Below, one piece after another: positions 11,601-25,950 of a stretch of 64,000 bases of DNA. The notes under the pieces were generated by a model that was not told the DNA's origin, ran no database searches, and was given only the letters and a program-made list of their open reading frames with translations. Position numbers and translations under genes: made by a program. The stretch is from assembly GCF_050908995.1 (NCBI RefSeq), contig NC_135119.1:62001-126000 (forward strand), read 5' to 3'. Source of the stretch: Andrena cerasifolii (taxonomy: Eukaryota; Arthropoda; Insecta; Hymenoptera; Andrenidae). Position 1 is the first letter of the stretch. Each line of letters opens with the position of its first letter.

Positions 11601-14600
11601 TTCGTCGCATGGACGAACTGGAGAGGCGGATGGACGGGCGCCTGCTCTCGCTGGGCAAGGTGATCGGCCGTGCGACGCCAACGACTGCTGCCGTTCCGGA
11701 GGTGGGTGGGACTGGAGTCCCCCCCAGGAATAATAGGGGGAGAAGCGCGGCGAAGGGAGCCGGCAACGCGGTCTCCGCGGTTGTTCCGGCCGGCATCGCG
11801 ACACCAAGGCCTGCGGGGGTGTCTAGTCCCCCGGCGACTTCTGCACCATCCGCGACTCTCCCTCCACCGAGGGAAGGAACAAAGAAGAAGAAGTAGGTTG
11901 CCCCTGTCTCCGCCGTTCCTGCCACCTCGGCTCCTGCCGGGCCTGGCGCCGTGGGTCAGTCGACCGCGCCCGCCCCCGCTGCTCCATCGAGGCGGGCGCG
12001 GAAGAATGCCGCGAGAGCCGCCAGAAGAGCAGCTGCTTCCGCGGCTGCTGCTGCGCCTGCACCGGTACCCGTTGCGCAGAGACCTGGTCCCTCTGCCCCC
12101 GTCGCTGCTCCGGCGACGGGTGAGCCTCGCCAGGTTCTCTGGGCGCGGGTGCTCGGCCGTAGGGCGAAGGGTGCGGCGAGAGAGGCCGCGAGAAGTGGCG
12201 GAGTGGGGAAGGGTAAGGGTGGGAGGGTTGCCCCTGTTGCTGTCCCCCAACGTTCGGCTGTCCCCGGGAGTCCCTCGGCGCCGATGCCGATTCCGCGTGC
12301 CCCCAGGTCCTCCGCGGTGACCATCACCGCTATCGCCGGGGAGGAGAAGGACTTCTCGGCGCGGGTCAGGGGTGCGATGGCGGCCATCGACGTCTCCAGC
12401 CTCGGTATCACCTCCATCCGACCGAGGCGCGCCGTAACCGGGGCTCTTGTCTTCGAGATCCCGGGGGCGCAGGGCCCGGCTCGCGCCATCGCCCTGAAGG
12501 ACAAGCTCGTGGAACGGCTAGAGGGGAGTGGCATCAGGGTCCACTGCCCCTCGAAAGTGGCCGAGTTCAGGGTCCACGGGCTGACCGAATTGGCGTCAGG
12601 GGAGGCGGTCCGGGCGGCCATCGCGGCCCCCGGCGATTGCACGCCGGAAGACGTCTCCGTGGGGGAGATGCGTCGGGATGCCACCGGGTTATTTTCCCTC
12701 TGGGTTCGCGCGCCAGTGTCCTCGGCGGCCCGCCTGATCAAGGCGGGTTCGATCGTTGTCAACGCTTTGACGGCGCGCGTCGCCCCGATCAGCAGGCGCC
12801 AGCTGTGCTACCGGTGCGGAGCGGATGGGCACAAGGCGCGACAGTGCGTCGCCGTTGCAAAGTGCCCGCTCTGCACCGAGGCGGGTTTACCCGGTGGGCA
12901 CCGAATGGGTGGACCGGCGTGTCATCCCCCGGCGAGAGTGCCGCAACGTGGGAGAGGAAGAGGAGCGGCGGCGGTTCCAGCAAGGCCTGTCGGGCCTTCC
13001 AACATCGTCCCCCCTCCAGCAACATCGATGGCACCGGAGGCCATGGAGACCGGCGCTTTGATCTCCGCCGCGGCAGGATCCGGTGCCGGCAAGAGGAAGG
13101 ACCGCAGTTATTCGGAGCCCTCGACGGCGGATGCCCCTTCCCCTACGCAGGGCGGGTCCCCTGTTCCTGCGAGGAAGAAGAGGGGGAAGAAAGGAGGGGG
13201 TGGCCCAGTTCCCCCTGCCGCCGAGTCATCGCCGGGGGGTCGCGAGTCCTTCCTCAAGGTGAGGGGGGATGCGGGAGCCGTGGTCCCTGCGGGCGCGCGC
13301 GTCGTAACGGAGGAGGAGATGGTGGGTATGCTTCGATCCATCGCCGAATCGTACGGCGGTGGACCTGTCCCACCCGCGCGCTCGGAGGTGAACCCGGAGA
13401 GTCCCCAGAACATCGGGGAGGCAGTCCGGCCCGAGCAGGATCCGGTGGAGGCCGGCACCACTAGCCCGTGATGCCTCGTGGCCCACCGATCCTGTTGGCC
13501 AACATCAACCACTCCATGCGAGCGCACGACCTGCTGGAGCAGGCTCGCATGGAACGTGGGGTCGGGCTGGTCGTCGTCACCGAGCCGTATCCGTTGAAGG
13601 ACCGTTGTTATCGGTCGACGAACCCGGATCGGCAGGTGGCGATGACGTGGGGGATGGACGGAGGGTCCCCGCCGTGCTCGGTCGCCCGGCACGGACGGGG
13701 ATGGATGGCGGTAAACTGGGGGGATTTCCACGTGGCGGGGTGTTACTTCGCGCCGAGACTTTCCGTCCCGGAGTTCGAGGACCGGCTGAACGAGCTGGGG
13801 TCGTATCTGACCCCCCTCGGAGCTAAGCCGGTCATTATCCTGGGGGACTTCAACTCCCACGCAGTGGCGTGGGGTTCCCCCAGAACGGACTCCCGGGGCG
13901 AGGTGCTCCTCGAGTGGGCGGAGGCGATGGGGTTCGTTTTGAAGAACCCCTTAGGAGTGACGACGTACCGTGGGCCGCGGGGTGAGTCGATGATCGACTT
14001 AATCTGGGTTAACCACGCGGCATTTGCCAGGACGTCGCGCTGCTGGGTGGCGGAGGACATGGAGCCAGGCTCCGACCACATGTATGTCATGTTGGCTACT
14101 TCCCTCCCCGCCGCCACGCCTCCCAATGCCCCTCGTGATAACGTACGACCCCCACGCTGGGCGCTGAAGCGTCTTGACGCTGACGCGGCCCGACTTGTGT
14201 CCTCCGTCGTCGTCTGGCCTCCTTTGCCGGGCGATGTCCTCGACAACCCAGCCAATGGTGCCCTTTGGTTCCGCCGTGCGTTGCAGAGTATCTGCGACGC
14301 CACAATGCCGCGGACCGGGGTACCGAATTCGGGTCGGAGGGCGGCGTATTGGTGGACTCCGGAGATCGCCCGTCTCCGGGCGGAGAGCCTGTCCGCGCGT
14401 CGCCAATACGTCAAGGCTCGTCGGCGAGATCGTCGCCGGGTCACGGAGGACGAGCTCTAGGAGCTGCGCTCCGCCTTTTCCGCGGCGCGCCGAGAGCTCC
14501 GTGGAGCTATCGCCCGGGCTAAGGATGAGTCCAATCGGGAGTTCGTCGCTACCCTCAACGAAGACCCTTGGGGGCGCCCGTATAAAGCTGTCTCTATCAA

Positions 14601-17600
14601 GCTTGGTCCCTGGGCGCCCCCGGCCACGGAAGGCCTTGATCCCCGGTTCCTCACCGAGGTCCTCGCGGCGTTATTTCCCCCTCCCCTTGTTGCCGGTGAG
14701 GGTGGTGCCGACGAGACCGGGGATCCGTGGTTGTTGAGGGGCGCCGACACTGCCGACGCCCCTGGGGTTAGCGACGAGGAGTTAGCCTCCTCGATTGCGC
14801 GGATGCGTCAGAGGAGTGCTGCTCCGGGTCCCGATGGAGTGCCCGGGCGAGTCTGGGTCTGCGTCATCGGCGCCCTTGGAGACGGCCTCAAGCGGTTATT
14901 TAACACCGTTTTGAGGACCGGAAGATTCCCCCCAGCGTGGAAGGAGGCGTGGCTGGTGCTGCTCCGCAAGCCCGGAAAGCCCGCAGAGTCGCCTTCGGTA
15001 TACCGGCCGATTTGTTTGTTGGATGAGGCGGGCAAGCTCCTCGAGCGTATCATAGCTGCCCGCCTCTGCAGCCACCTGGAGACCGTGGGCCCGGATCTTT
15101 CCGACCGCCAATTCGGCTTTAGACGGCAGCGATCGACCATCGATGCCATCCGATTGGTTCGGTCGCTGTCGCAACGGGCGGCCGAGAGACGCGGGGTCAG
15201 TGTGGCGGTGTCGCTTGACATCGCCAACGCGTTTAACTCCGTCTCCTGGGCGGCGATCGAGCGGGCGCTTCTCTATCACAACGTCCCGCTCTACCTTCGC
15301 CGTCGGATCCGGGATTACCTTCGCGGTCGGGTGGTTGCATACGTCGGCCGGGACGGCAACGGGGCGACTCCGGTGCACCGCGGTGTTCCGCAGGGGTCAG
15401 TGTTAGGACCCCTGCTGTGGAACCTCGCCTATGACGCGGTGCTGCGGGTGGAAATGCCATCCCCGCGTGTATCCCTCGTCTGCTATGCAGACGACACGCT
15501 GGTGATGGCCTCCGGGCAACTGTGGCGGGACGCGCTCAGCCTCGCCGAACAGGCACTGCGACGCGTCGTCGCCTCGATCGGGACGCTCGGGCTACGAGTC
15601 GCTTTCGACAAATCCGAAGCAATATGGCTCGCAGACAAAGTTGGGACTGGCGTTCCCAACAGAGCGTCCCTTAGGATCGGGGATGCCTACATCAGAGTCG
15701 GCCGATCAATGAAGTATCTCGGTCTGACCCTGGATACCTACTGGCGATTCACGCGCCACTTCAAGACCCTCGGCCCCCGGTTGGAGCGACAGGTGTTTGC
15801 CTTCAACCGCATTATGCCCAACCTTGGGGGTCCTCACGAGGGAGTCTGGCGTCTTTATGTGACGGTCATTCGGTCCATGGCGCTGTACGGCGCCCCTATA
15901 TGGGCCGGTGACCTGGAGGATTGTCGCGTCGGGCGAAAGCTGCTCGCCCGTGTTCATCGACGCGTCGTCCTCCGATCCGTGCGAGCTTATCGCACGGTGT
16001 CGCATGCCGGACTGTCCGCGCTGGCTGGGTCTCCCCCGTTCCATCTGCTCGCGGAGATGGAGGCGGAGATATATTCCGCCGTTCGAGATCTCCGCGATGC
16101 CGAGAACCCCCCAGCTGACGGACACGAAGTGGCGCGAGGCCAGGCCCGGCAACGCATGGCAGCCAAGTGGCTCGAGTGGTTGGCCCTCCCAGCACATCGG
16201 GAGGGTCGCGTTGTCGGGGCGCTCCTTCCCATTATGAGGGAGTGGGTGGGGCGTAGGTACGGTAGGCTAACCTTCCGCCTGACACAGATCATCACAGGCG
16301 TCGGCTGTTTCGGCGCCTATCTGTGTCGAATCGGGCGAGAGGAGACGTCGCGGTGCTTCAGCTGCGACCCGGGCGACGAGGACACGGCGGATCACACCCT
16401 GGAACGCTGCCAGGAGTGGATCGACGACCGTCGTGTTCTGGAGGCGCAGCTGGGCCCTGATCTGTCGCTGCAGACGGTCGTGCGTCTCATGGCGGCAGAC
16501 AGGGCGAATTGGGAGGCTGTCTCTGCCTTTGCAGAGGCAATTATGTTTGAGAAGGAGGAGGCGGAGCGCGAGCGTGAATTGACGGGACACCCGTCCCGTC
16601 TCGCTGCTCCGCGTCGACGTCGTCGAGTTGGCGTCGGATGACGCGGCGCCGGGGGAGGTCGGAGGGCGACGTAGTGTTCGCGTCGTCCCGCTCCCCCGTG
16701 CCTCGAAGGCTCCCTCGAGGAGTGGGAAGTAGGGGGGAATGTTCCCCCCCCCCTCAGTGTTAAGGAGAGGTGAAGAGGGAAGAGGGGCGCGGTAGGCCGA
16801 TAGAAGATCGGGTTGATATGCCGCCGCGCCCCATTCATGTGTAAGTGGGAGGTGTTTTGGGGGGGACGAGTTCCTCCTCCCCTGCGGAGCAGCACAACAT
16901 CGCTGCTCCGTGAAGTGCGATCGAGTTCGTGGGGTGGATCGGGCGGCCGTTGTAATTCCCGGCCGCTCCGCGCATCTTTAAGCCTGCCACGGCTCGGGAG
17001 CGTTGTCCCCGAGTTCCGTGGCAGTTGAGCGGCCGGTCAGCGGCCTGCTTTTCTTCGCCCCCGCCTCGGCCGCGACCGTCGGTCGCGGCTCGGGTCGCAA
17101 CTCGATCGCGGGGGTTGTGGGGTGGGGGTGCCGGGGGGCACCTCCCACCTTAGTAGCAGCAACCCCGTGGCGACGCGGACGCGTGGTCCGTCCCGCTTCG
17201 TCGGAGCTAGGAGCTGGGGGAGGAGTTAACTCCCCCAGGGAAGTCCCCGAGTCTTCGGGGAATCGGTGCGGAGTATGCATCAACATCATGCGCGTGAGGG
17301 GGGGGGCAAGCGGACGAATCGCTAGCTTGCTCCCGCATCAAGTCCTCCTCCTCAGGCGCGCTACTCCGCATCCGAGGACGACCACCGTGGAGTTTTAGTG
17401 GGTGCAAGCCCCACATAACCCCTGACCATCCCCCGAGGGTTAGGGGTATCCGTTAGGGATTTCTCCACGAAAAAAAAAAAGAAAAAAAGGGGGTTATATA
17501 TATTATATTAAAAAAAAGTAGGATAAGACATTGCATATAGACAATATAGTGCCTTAACAGTTAAGACATACAATAATATATATACATTTTCCTCTTGAGT

Positions 17601-20600
17601 CCTAGCTTGTGTCAGCCTTGGGTATCACAGACTAGATCTGGTTGTTCCGTTTGGATCTAGCTCTCCTCGCTCCTAGTCATCCAGGCAGAACGCTCTTAGT
17701 CGCATGCTTCCCTTAATAAAATTCGCTACCTCCCATATTTGTTTCTCCGTTTTTACCTTTATTATTTCTGTCCATTCCCCATTTCTCAGGGAGTTGGGTC
17801 TGATTTCTGCGTATATGGGATAGTCGCTTAGGATATGCTACCTGTTCTTTGTTTCTCCGGTATTGCATATTTGACATGTTAGATTTTCCTCCACCTTATA
17901 GTTCCATCCGTGTCCTATCGTCGTTGTCCATCCTAATTTGCCAGCCTGTCTTACCTGTGCTATGATTCTTTTGATTGGTAGTGGTATGTTTAAAGTCAGG
18001 TATTTGGTCGCTTCTACTGAGGCCATGTCCTTGATGTTTTTGTATATTTCGCTGTATGTGGAATTATTTGATCTATTCTTGTCTTCTTCCCATAGTTTTT
18101 TGCCTATTCTTTCTAGTATAATTTGCTGTATGCTGTCGTTCTCTAATTCTTGTAGATAGTTGGTACTTTCATACCCGAATTGTTGCAATTTCTTCCGTAT
18201 TTGAGTGACCCAGTTCCTCTTATTGTCCGGAGTATTTTTATCCCAAAGCTTTAGCTATTCCCAACATTTTTCCGGGAATCTTTGGTCCCTCATCATTGCT
18301 ACCCTTTTCTAGTACCTTAGTGCTCTCTTCATTACCTCTATTTCTAAGTGCAGCCTTCCGGTTTCTAATCTTGCCATATATCCTGGTGTGCTTCTAGCTA
18401 CTCCTAGCATTCTTTTAATAAATTCTACTTGTACATTTTCTATTTCCTTCGTGTGGTTTAAAGCCCAAGCTCCTGCATTATATAACAATGTCGCCCTCAC
18501 GACTGCGTCAAATAGCTTCTGTGCCGGTTCTCATTTGTTAGATCTAATAATTATGAGTGGTTTCCATATTGCACCTAGTGCTGCTTTTGCTTTGGTGATA
18601 AAGTGCTTAGCCGCTAAATACTTATATTCCTTTACTTCTTCTATAGTTTCCCCGTTGAATGTTATTCTTCGCAGGCCTTTTTTCCTGTTGGATCTTCTAC
18701 ATACCATTAATTTCGTTTTATCGATATTTACCTCCAATCTGTTTTCCATACAGTAACTATGTAAGGTCTCCATCTTTTCTTGTAGCTCAATTGGGTTATT
18801 TGCTGTGATTGTAAGATCGTCCGCAAACAGGAAGAGTTCCATTTCTTTTATTATTTTTTTGTAGCCCCTTTCCTCGAAATATGTGGCAATATCATGTATC
18901 ATAAGTGAGAAGAGTGTTGCACTTAGGCTGTCTCCTTGTAGCAAGCCTTTATTTAATCTTATACTCCCTGTAAACTCAGTGTTATTTATTTTTACTTGCG
19001 TGTTTGCTTTTTGGTATAGGTTATTTATCACTCTTATTAGTTGTGAGCTTACGCCTGCCCTGCGTAGTTTATCCCAGAGGATTGAGTGCCAGATTGAATC
19101 GAACGCCTTCTCGAAGTCTACAAATACTATATATGTATAACTTCCCTTTTGGACGCCTTAGTGCCTCCGCAATTTTTGTCTGTAATACAAAAATATTGTC
19201 TTCACACGATCTATCTCTTCGAAATCCTCCCTGACCCTCCGGAAGAATATCACAGCTTTCACACCACGTGCTCAGTCTTCTGGCCAGTGTCGTTGTAAAT
19301 ATTTTAGCGGTAGTATTAGCTAATGTAATTCCTCTATAATTATTCGGGTCCAGTGTACTTCCTTTTTTGTGTAGCATTATCGCGTTGGCGCTCGTCCAGC
19401 ACTGTGGGATTTCACCTGTGTGTAAGGTGCGATTCATAAGATATAGTAGCTGTCCTCTCATATTATGTGGCAAGTATTTAAGAAATTCGTTGGTAATGCC
19501 GTCCGGTCCTGGGGCTTTCTTCGGTATTAGTTTTTTTAGTATTGCGTTTAGTTCTGTAAGTTGTATATCCTGATCTAGATATGGATGTCTTGCATCCATG
19601 AGGTGCAATACTGCCCTCCTTAGTTAAAACGTCGTATCTAACATTTTTTCATTTCTCAAGATATGTTGAAATACTTGAAGTGCCACATGTCTTTTACCTT
19701 TTAGGTAAAGTTAGAAAACCCTACGTGCTTCGTAGAGATCTAAAAACAGTGTAATTTATTCATCCGAACTGCTTTTCAGATCGTTTCACTAGTTTATAAT
19801 GTCCTATGTATTATCTATTAAATTAGATTGTCCTAAGTTTACATCTGAAATGCAGATAGGACATTTTATTGTAGTATGTATGCTGCCATCAGCACGGCAC
19901 TGTCAAACAAAACAGTATCTTGTTGTCGAGCAACGTGTTATATTATAATATACGGTTTCTTTTAAGAAAGGTTATAAACAGTTACAGTATGAATAGCACT
20001 TGCATAATATTATAACAAACAGAAGGTTGCTTAAGTAGTTAACTATTCCAAGATGTCAAGTCTAGCTCGTAGTATTACGTTAACACTCAACCGGAAATTA
20101 AGAGAAAGAATTTCACAAGTTAATTATAATACCAAACAAATAAATAATATTATTGACAACATAAACATTGATTCGGATTATGTTCCATCGGATGATTGCG
20201 AAGACGATTTGTTCAATAATAGTTGTGATAGTGATGGAATGAATGAAAATATTGAACATGTCATTAAAGAATTATTAATTGAAATAATTAATGAAATTGG
20301 CAATGAAGAACAAGAGCTGCAAAAACGGAGTATATATACAAAGAAAGGGCAAATTCGTAAGAGAAAGATATACGAGACATCGGTAGCAGAAAGAAAAAAA
20401 CAAAAATTACAAGCTATTATTAATTCCCATGAAGTGAAAACGACGTGTAAGAATAATTGCAGACTGAAATGTCCTCAAAAGATAAATTCAAACAGGCAAG
20501 AGTCAATTAATAAAGAATTTTGGAGTCTTTCGAGGACAGAACAACAAATAACAGTTATGGGATGTATGAATAAGATATCAAAAAAGAGATCTACCACTAA

Positions 20601-23600
20601 TAATAGGAATTCCCGTAGAAAATGTTATTTCATATATAATTTAAAGATGGAGAATGACGACGACGTTGTTGTATATAAGACTTTCTTTCTATCTACTCTT
20701 GGTTATAATGCTAATAATGACTGCATTATTAAATCAATTCGACGTTCAATGAATGAAGGACTACTATTGCCCAAAGCAGATAAGAGAGGGCATCATCCGA
20801 ATGTTGCGAAAATTGAAAGAAATGTAATAATAGAACTCATTAAATCTTTTAAACCTACAATATCACACTACAGAAGAGAACACGCTCCTAACAGATTGTA
20901 CCTACCAAGTGATGTAACTGTCACATTAATGTATCGAAATTTTAAAGAAAAATTTCGAAATATTAATTTTTCTTATGAATTATATCGAAAAGAGGTGTGT
21001 AGTATGAATATATCTTTCGCCAAACTGGGAAACGAAGAATGCTTTGAATGCGAAAAGTTTGATATTCATTGCAAAAGTGTTGGCCATACAAAAAGTGAAC
21101 CAAATTCAGAATGTGAAAATTGTAGGAACTGGGAAAATCATAAACACAAATATGAAGCCGCCAGGACGCAATATTTTAAAGATGCTGCGAATGAAATTTC
21201 GATAGATGAACCGAAGCCAATTATAGTATCGGCTGATTTACAAAAAGTTAGCATGCTTCCACAGGCTGAAATGTTCAAAGAAGTAATATTCATTCCACGG
21301 ATTATAGCTTTTAATGAGTCCTTTGTTCCGGTTGGAAAATCAAGGTCTACAAAACCATTGGTGGTCATATGGCATGAAGGTATTGCAGGGAGGAGAAAGG
21401 AAGATTTGATATCAACATTACTCCTTTTTTAAAAAAAACAGAGACTATTTCAACATAACTATTTGACTAGACAATTTTGTGCAGCTCAGAATAAAAATTG
21501 GGCAGTATATTATTTTTTTGTTTATATAGTAAATTGTTGCGAGGTTAATGTTAAATGCTTAGAAATTAAATATTTTGAGGCTGGACATACATTCATGTCT
21601 GCCGATTACTTCCACCACCAGGTGGAACTTTCTTTAAAAAGAAAACGTAAGGTGTTTGATTTTAATGATTTTAAATGTGCTGTGCAGGAGGCAAATTCTT
21701 CCAATAGTAGACGTTTGTGAAATGGACGTCAATAATTTTTTTGATTGGGAAGACTTCACTTCTCACCACAAATTACAAAAAAATTCTCCTAGACCATATC
21801 TTCATGATTTTGTATCTGTTCAATTCACAAGAGGTGAAAAAACTTAAAATATAAAACTGATTTTTCTTCTGAATTTAAGGAGCTAAATTTTCTTAATGCA
21901 AAAGCAACGAAAACTAAGTTATCAAAACCAAAAGCCAGAGTTCAATGTAAAGGAATTTCAGCAGAGAGAAAAGAAAATTTAATTACGAAATTGAAGCCAA
22001 TCATGCCAGCCAATCGCCTTGCCTTTTGGGAATCATTAAAAGTGTCTAATAATAATGACGATGATGATTATTAACTTTAAATCGTTCTGGTCATGTCTAT
22101 GTTTAATTTGTTCGTATGTTTAAGTTATATGTATATGTTTATGTTGGTATGTTTATTTTTAACTACCTAGTTTATGTCAATGTTATTTTTGTTTAAATTG
22201 TACATTTAAAAATATGAATTAAATACGATTTCAAGTGTTCACTATATTAAAATATCCTATCTTACTTTCTTTACTAATTGTAAGTTAAAATATCCTAGTT
22301 GAACCATTTAATTAATTGCTATGTTAATAACACGTTATATACCGGTACACCTATGACAAAAAATTATATTAGGCTGCTACGAAATAATGACTAAATTTTT
22401 TAAATTAAATGACGAAAAACAAGGACGGCACAAAGGAAATGATTAAACTTCAGTTTTCTCGGATGTTTCGAAATGCTAGATAGGACATTTTAACTAATGA
22501 GGGCAGAATATAAGACCTGTGTTCTCCTTGTACATCTTGGAAATATATCTGCCATTACTTCACATCTATCTTACATTCTGGAATTATTCTGCATTTCAAT
22601 TTCTTCACTAGTTTCCAAAAGGTTGCTGAGTCTTTTACGTATGTAATTTCTGTCCTGAGGTTCCGATAGTATTCTTTTTTGGTTCTCCTTATGGTTGTTC
22701 CGTAATTTTTCCTCGTTTCGAGATATTCTTCTCTTTCTTGGACTCCTCCGTTTTTTCTAAATGTTTTAGCTGTTTCCTTCAGTTCCTTTCTAGCTCTGCT
22801 GCATTCTAGATTGTACTAGGGTTTGTTTATTGTATTTTTTGATCTATTGAATTTCTTGACCATTGAAAGTTATGATTTTTAGATGTGGGTTTACCTCTGT
22901 TTCTTCTATTTCTGCTAGCTGCTCTTCTATTGCTTTCTGGTAATCCTCGCATTTGTTATTGTCCCATATTAGCTTATTTATTATATTTGGCCCTGGCTCC
23001 TCCTCCTCTTCTTCGTTTGTCGTTCTTCCCATATTTTTTATCTTAATCTTTATTGGTAGATGATCCGATGTTCCCATCTCTATTGTTTCAAAGTCTTCAA
23101 TTTCCTGTATCATATTTATATCTATCCATGCCATATCTATTGTGCTGAGTCCTTTTGTATCGACGTATGTGTATTGTCCGTCGTTGTCTGATTTGGTCCT
23201 ACCGTTCAGTACAATTAATCCAGCATCCTCTATGATTTCGCATAAAATTCTCCCTGCTTTGTTTGTACATTTGTCTATTGATTTTCTAAAGTGGGTTAAT
23301 TCAGATTTCTCGGTGATTTCCTCTTCTACCTGGTTTTCAATCCCTATTCTCGCATTAAAGTCCCCTCCGACAATTATCGGAGTGGCTGTTTTCTCTTTAG
23401 TTTCATTGACCACTTCTTCTAGTGTTCTTAAAATCTGCTCTTTTCCGCTGTTTATATATACATTACATACTATGAATTCTTTTTGCTCTAATTTGACTTT
23501 TATGCAGATCCATGATGCAGTTTATGATATTATCTCTATTTTCTGAACTACGTCTGGTCTGTACATTATGCATAAACCTCCGCTAACTCTATCTACTGAC

Positions 23601-25913
23601 CTAATTTTTATTGCCTTGCTCAATATGTATTTGAATTTCTTCAAGAACGTTGATATTTTTATTATTTCTTCTGTCTGGAATGTCCCACTTAAGCATAATA
23701 CTGCACTTCCTACTACATGTTTTTGAAGGTCTTCTACACTTATAGTATATAGATTTGCTATGCCATGAACATTCCAAAACATAATCTCTGTTTGTTTTTC
23801 TCCTTTCTTTTTTTCTTTACTTGTAGGTTTTTTCTTGACGAAATAAATGTTTTTTCTCTATTCCTACGCCGTCTTTCCATGTCCACATTTCATTGTCAAT
23901 GTACACTTTCCTGTAACCTATTTTGACCCGCTTCCCTAGGGCTTTCTGCGACATTGCAAATTTGTTCAGTTCTCTCTGTATCGCAAGTTGTTCGTGCGTT
24001 AAGTCATCATCTATGAATATCTTTTCTCCCTTTAATACCGTTTTACATTCTTTAACTTTTTGCTTGTTCTCCCAATCTACCGGTTTCACCCTAATCATTT
24101 TGTTGTTACTCGCTGTCCTTATTTCCTGAGTATATTTTATTTTGGCCTCCACGTGTAATTTCTCCCTCATGAAGTTTTCTACCTCCTCCGTTTTTGCTGG
24201 TATATTTAAGCCTTTGATAATGACGTTACACCTTTTTTCTCTTTTTCTTCTTCCCTCTTCTATTGTTTCTAGAAATTTAATCCTTTCTTCCAAGTTTTTC
24301 TTCTCCTCTGCCCATCTTGACTCTTTCTGTTCCATTTCCTCCTTTATTGTTGCTACCTCTTTGATTAGATTAATTACCTCCGTGTATTCCTTCCTTGTTT
24401 CCTTCATTTCTTCTCTTACTGTTTGGATTTCCTCGGTCATAGAGTCCATTTTGTCCATCATTCTGCCTAATAGTGATGCTATACTTTCATCTGTAACATT
24501 CTCCTTATTGGCTTCTGTTTCTCTCCTTTTTGAGGTTAATATCATTTTCTTGCTGTCTTCTGCTGCTGTTCTGGCTATCGTTGTGCTTTTTAGAGGTCGT
24601 CCTCTGGAGCTGGTTTTACTTTCGCTTGTCATTTTGTCCGTTTCACCTTTTCAGCCCCTTTATCTCCTATCTTTACTTTGAGGTTATATTCTGTTTTCAA
24701 CCTGTTGAGTACGAATATGCTCGAGCGAGATTGCCAAGCCGTAATCGTTTCTCAAATGCCGAAAACGATGTGGATGGGTGGTAAAGAAAATTACACTTTA
24801 ATAACAATAACAACAATAGTGGACTGTATATTTGAAAAAGTAGCTATGGCTGAACAATTAAAGACTGGCTCAGTCGAGCGCTCGTTTCGATCTGATCTGA
24901 TCCTCGATGGAACATTCGCTCGCGCTCGGAAAGCTTCTAAAATTCTTGCAGGGGTGGAGTCTTAAAGAAAAAGGGATGAAAGAACGTAAACTATTGGTGG
25001 AGGCGTGTCGATGTCGAGGATGGTTGTGAGGCGTAGGAGAGGGAATCCTCCAAAATCGGAACTGCCCTGGACAATGTTTCTCGAAGATCTAATTTATAGT
25101 TTTCCAAGACTGGAACCCCGATGATATATGGCGGGACAACAGCCCTACGCTTTACTCGACGCAAAACCGGCGTGTATCCTCAAATCTAAACATGTCAATA
25201 CGCCGATGTCCCTTTCTTGGTCGATGGTTTAAAATTACTACGCTTTCCTTTCTCAACACAACCTTTCTAATGTAGCGCTCCTTATTTCCGAATGATTGTG
25301 AGTAGTTAAGCACAAGAAGTATAACCCGCGTCTTTATTATTCCAATCCTGCGAACGCGAATCTAATCGATCAGCACATTTAGCCACCACAATGATATGCA
25401 CAAAGTATGAACACATGCTTACTGGCTTCCGCCATTCGAGAGAATCCATAAATGTTAGTTTAATATATATATATTTTTATTTATTTATTCAATATTTTTG
25501 TGTAATTTTTTTACCCCACACGAAAATACAGGGTTTGTGTGAATGCAGCGTTATTAGTCTTACCTTTTTTATTGTTTAAATATCAGTACAATTGGTATGT
25601 CCCATGTATTGCCTTCAAATATAAAAAAAATCGTCGTGTCAGTCCCATGACTGTAGACAAAATAATATAATTTATTGTTATCTTTATTAATTCGTTATGC
25701 GGCGTGCTTTCAGAATCTAAGGAAGAACCAGAGCAGTTAATTGCATCTAAACGAGCTTCAGTACCCCCGTTAAAACGGATGTACTCTACTTCTGATATTA
25801 GTGAAGAAGATAGAAGCAAGAAAACACTGTTGGTAAATAACACTATGAAACATATTCTTATGTTCATTAATGACATTACAAAAACACACATGCATTCATC
25901 TTGCGTATGCACA

Positions 25914-25950
<37 letters not shown>

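Larger units (their letters stand above)
9021..17488 (+). mobile_element. Full-length R1-clade LINE (8.5 kb)
   Basis: 5' UTR 9021-9571, ORF1 9572-13471, ORF2 13468-16641 (ATGA overlap), 3' UTR and A-rich tail to 17,488. The GGGGGTTATATAT word precedes and follows it. The domain order (CCHC ORF1, then APE endonuclease, RT, CCHC) and GC-richness match the R1 clade, whose members often insert at fixed sequences. One TAG interrupts each ORF. Confidence 0.85.
19611..22506 (+). mobile_element. Sola-like DNA transposon, 2.9 kb
   Basis: Left end CTGCCCTCCTTAGTTAAAA and right end complement CTGCCCTCATTAGTTAAAA form imperfect TIRs, flanked by AATA, and the LINE frame resumes either side. A 4-bp duplication and the encoded WLDN/QNKNW-type protein suggest the Sola superfamily, but that assignment is tentative. 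Confidence 0.75.
17502..24681 (-). mobile_element. Minus-strand non-LTR retrotransposon (LINE), decayed
   Basis: Read on the minus strand: ORF1 (24,632-23,817), ORF2 endonuclease (23,782-22,511), a foreign DNA transposon (22,506-19,611), then RT (19,606-17,838) and 3' UTR. The possible target duplication GGTTATAT occurs at 24,682-24,689 and within 17,489-17,501. The clade is unresolved: the coiled-coil/RRM-like ORF1 recalls L1/Tx1, while the RT could belong to several insect clades. Confidence 0.75.
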
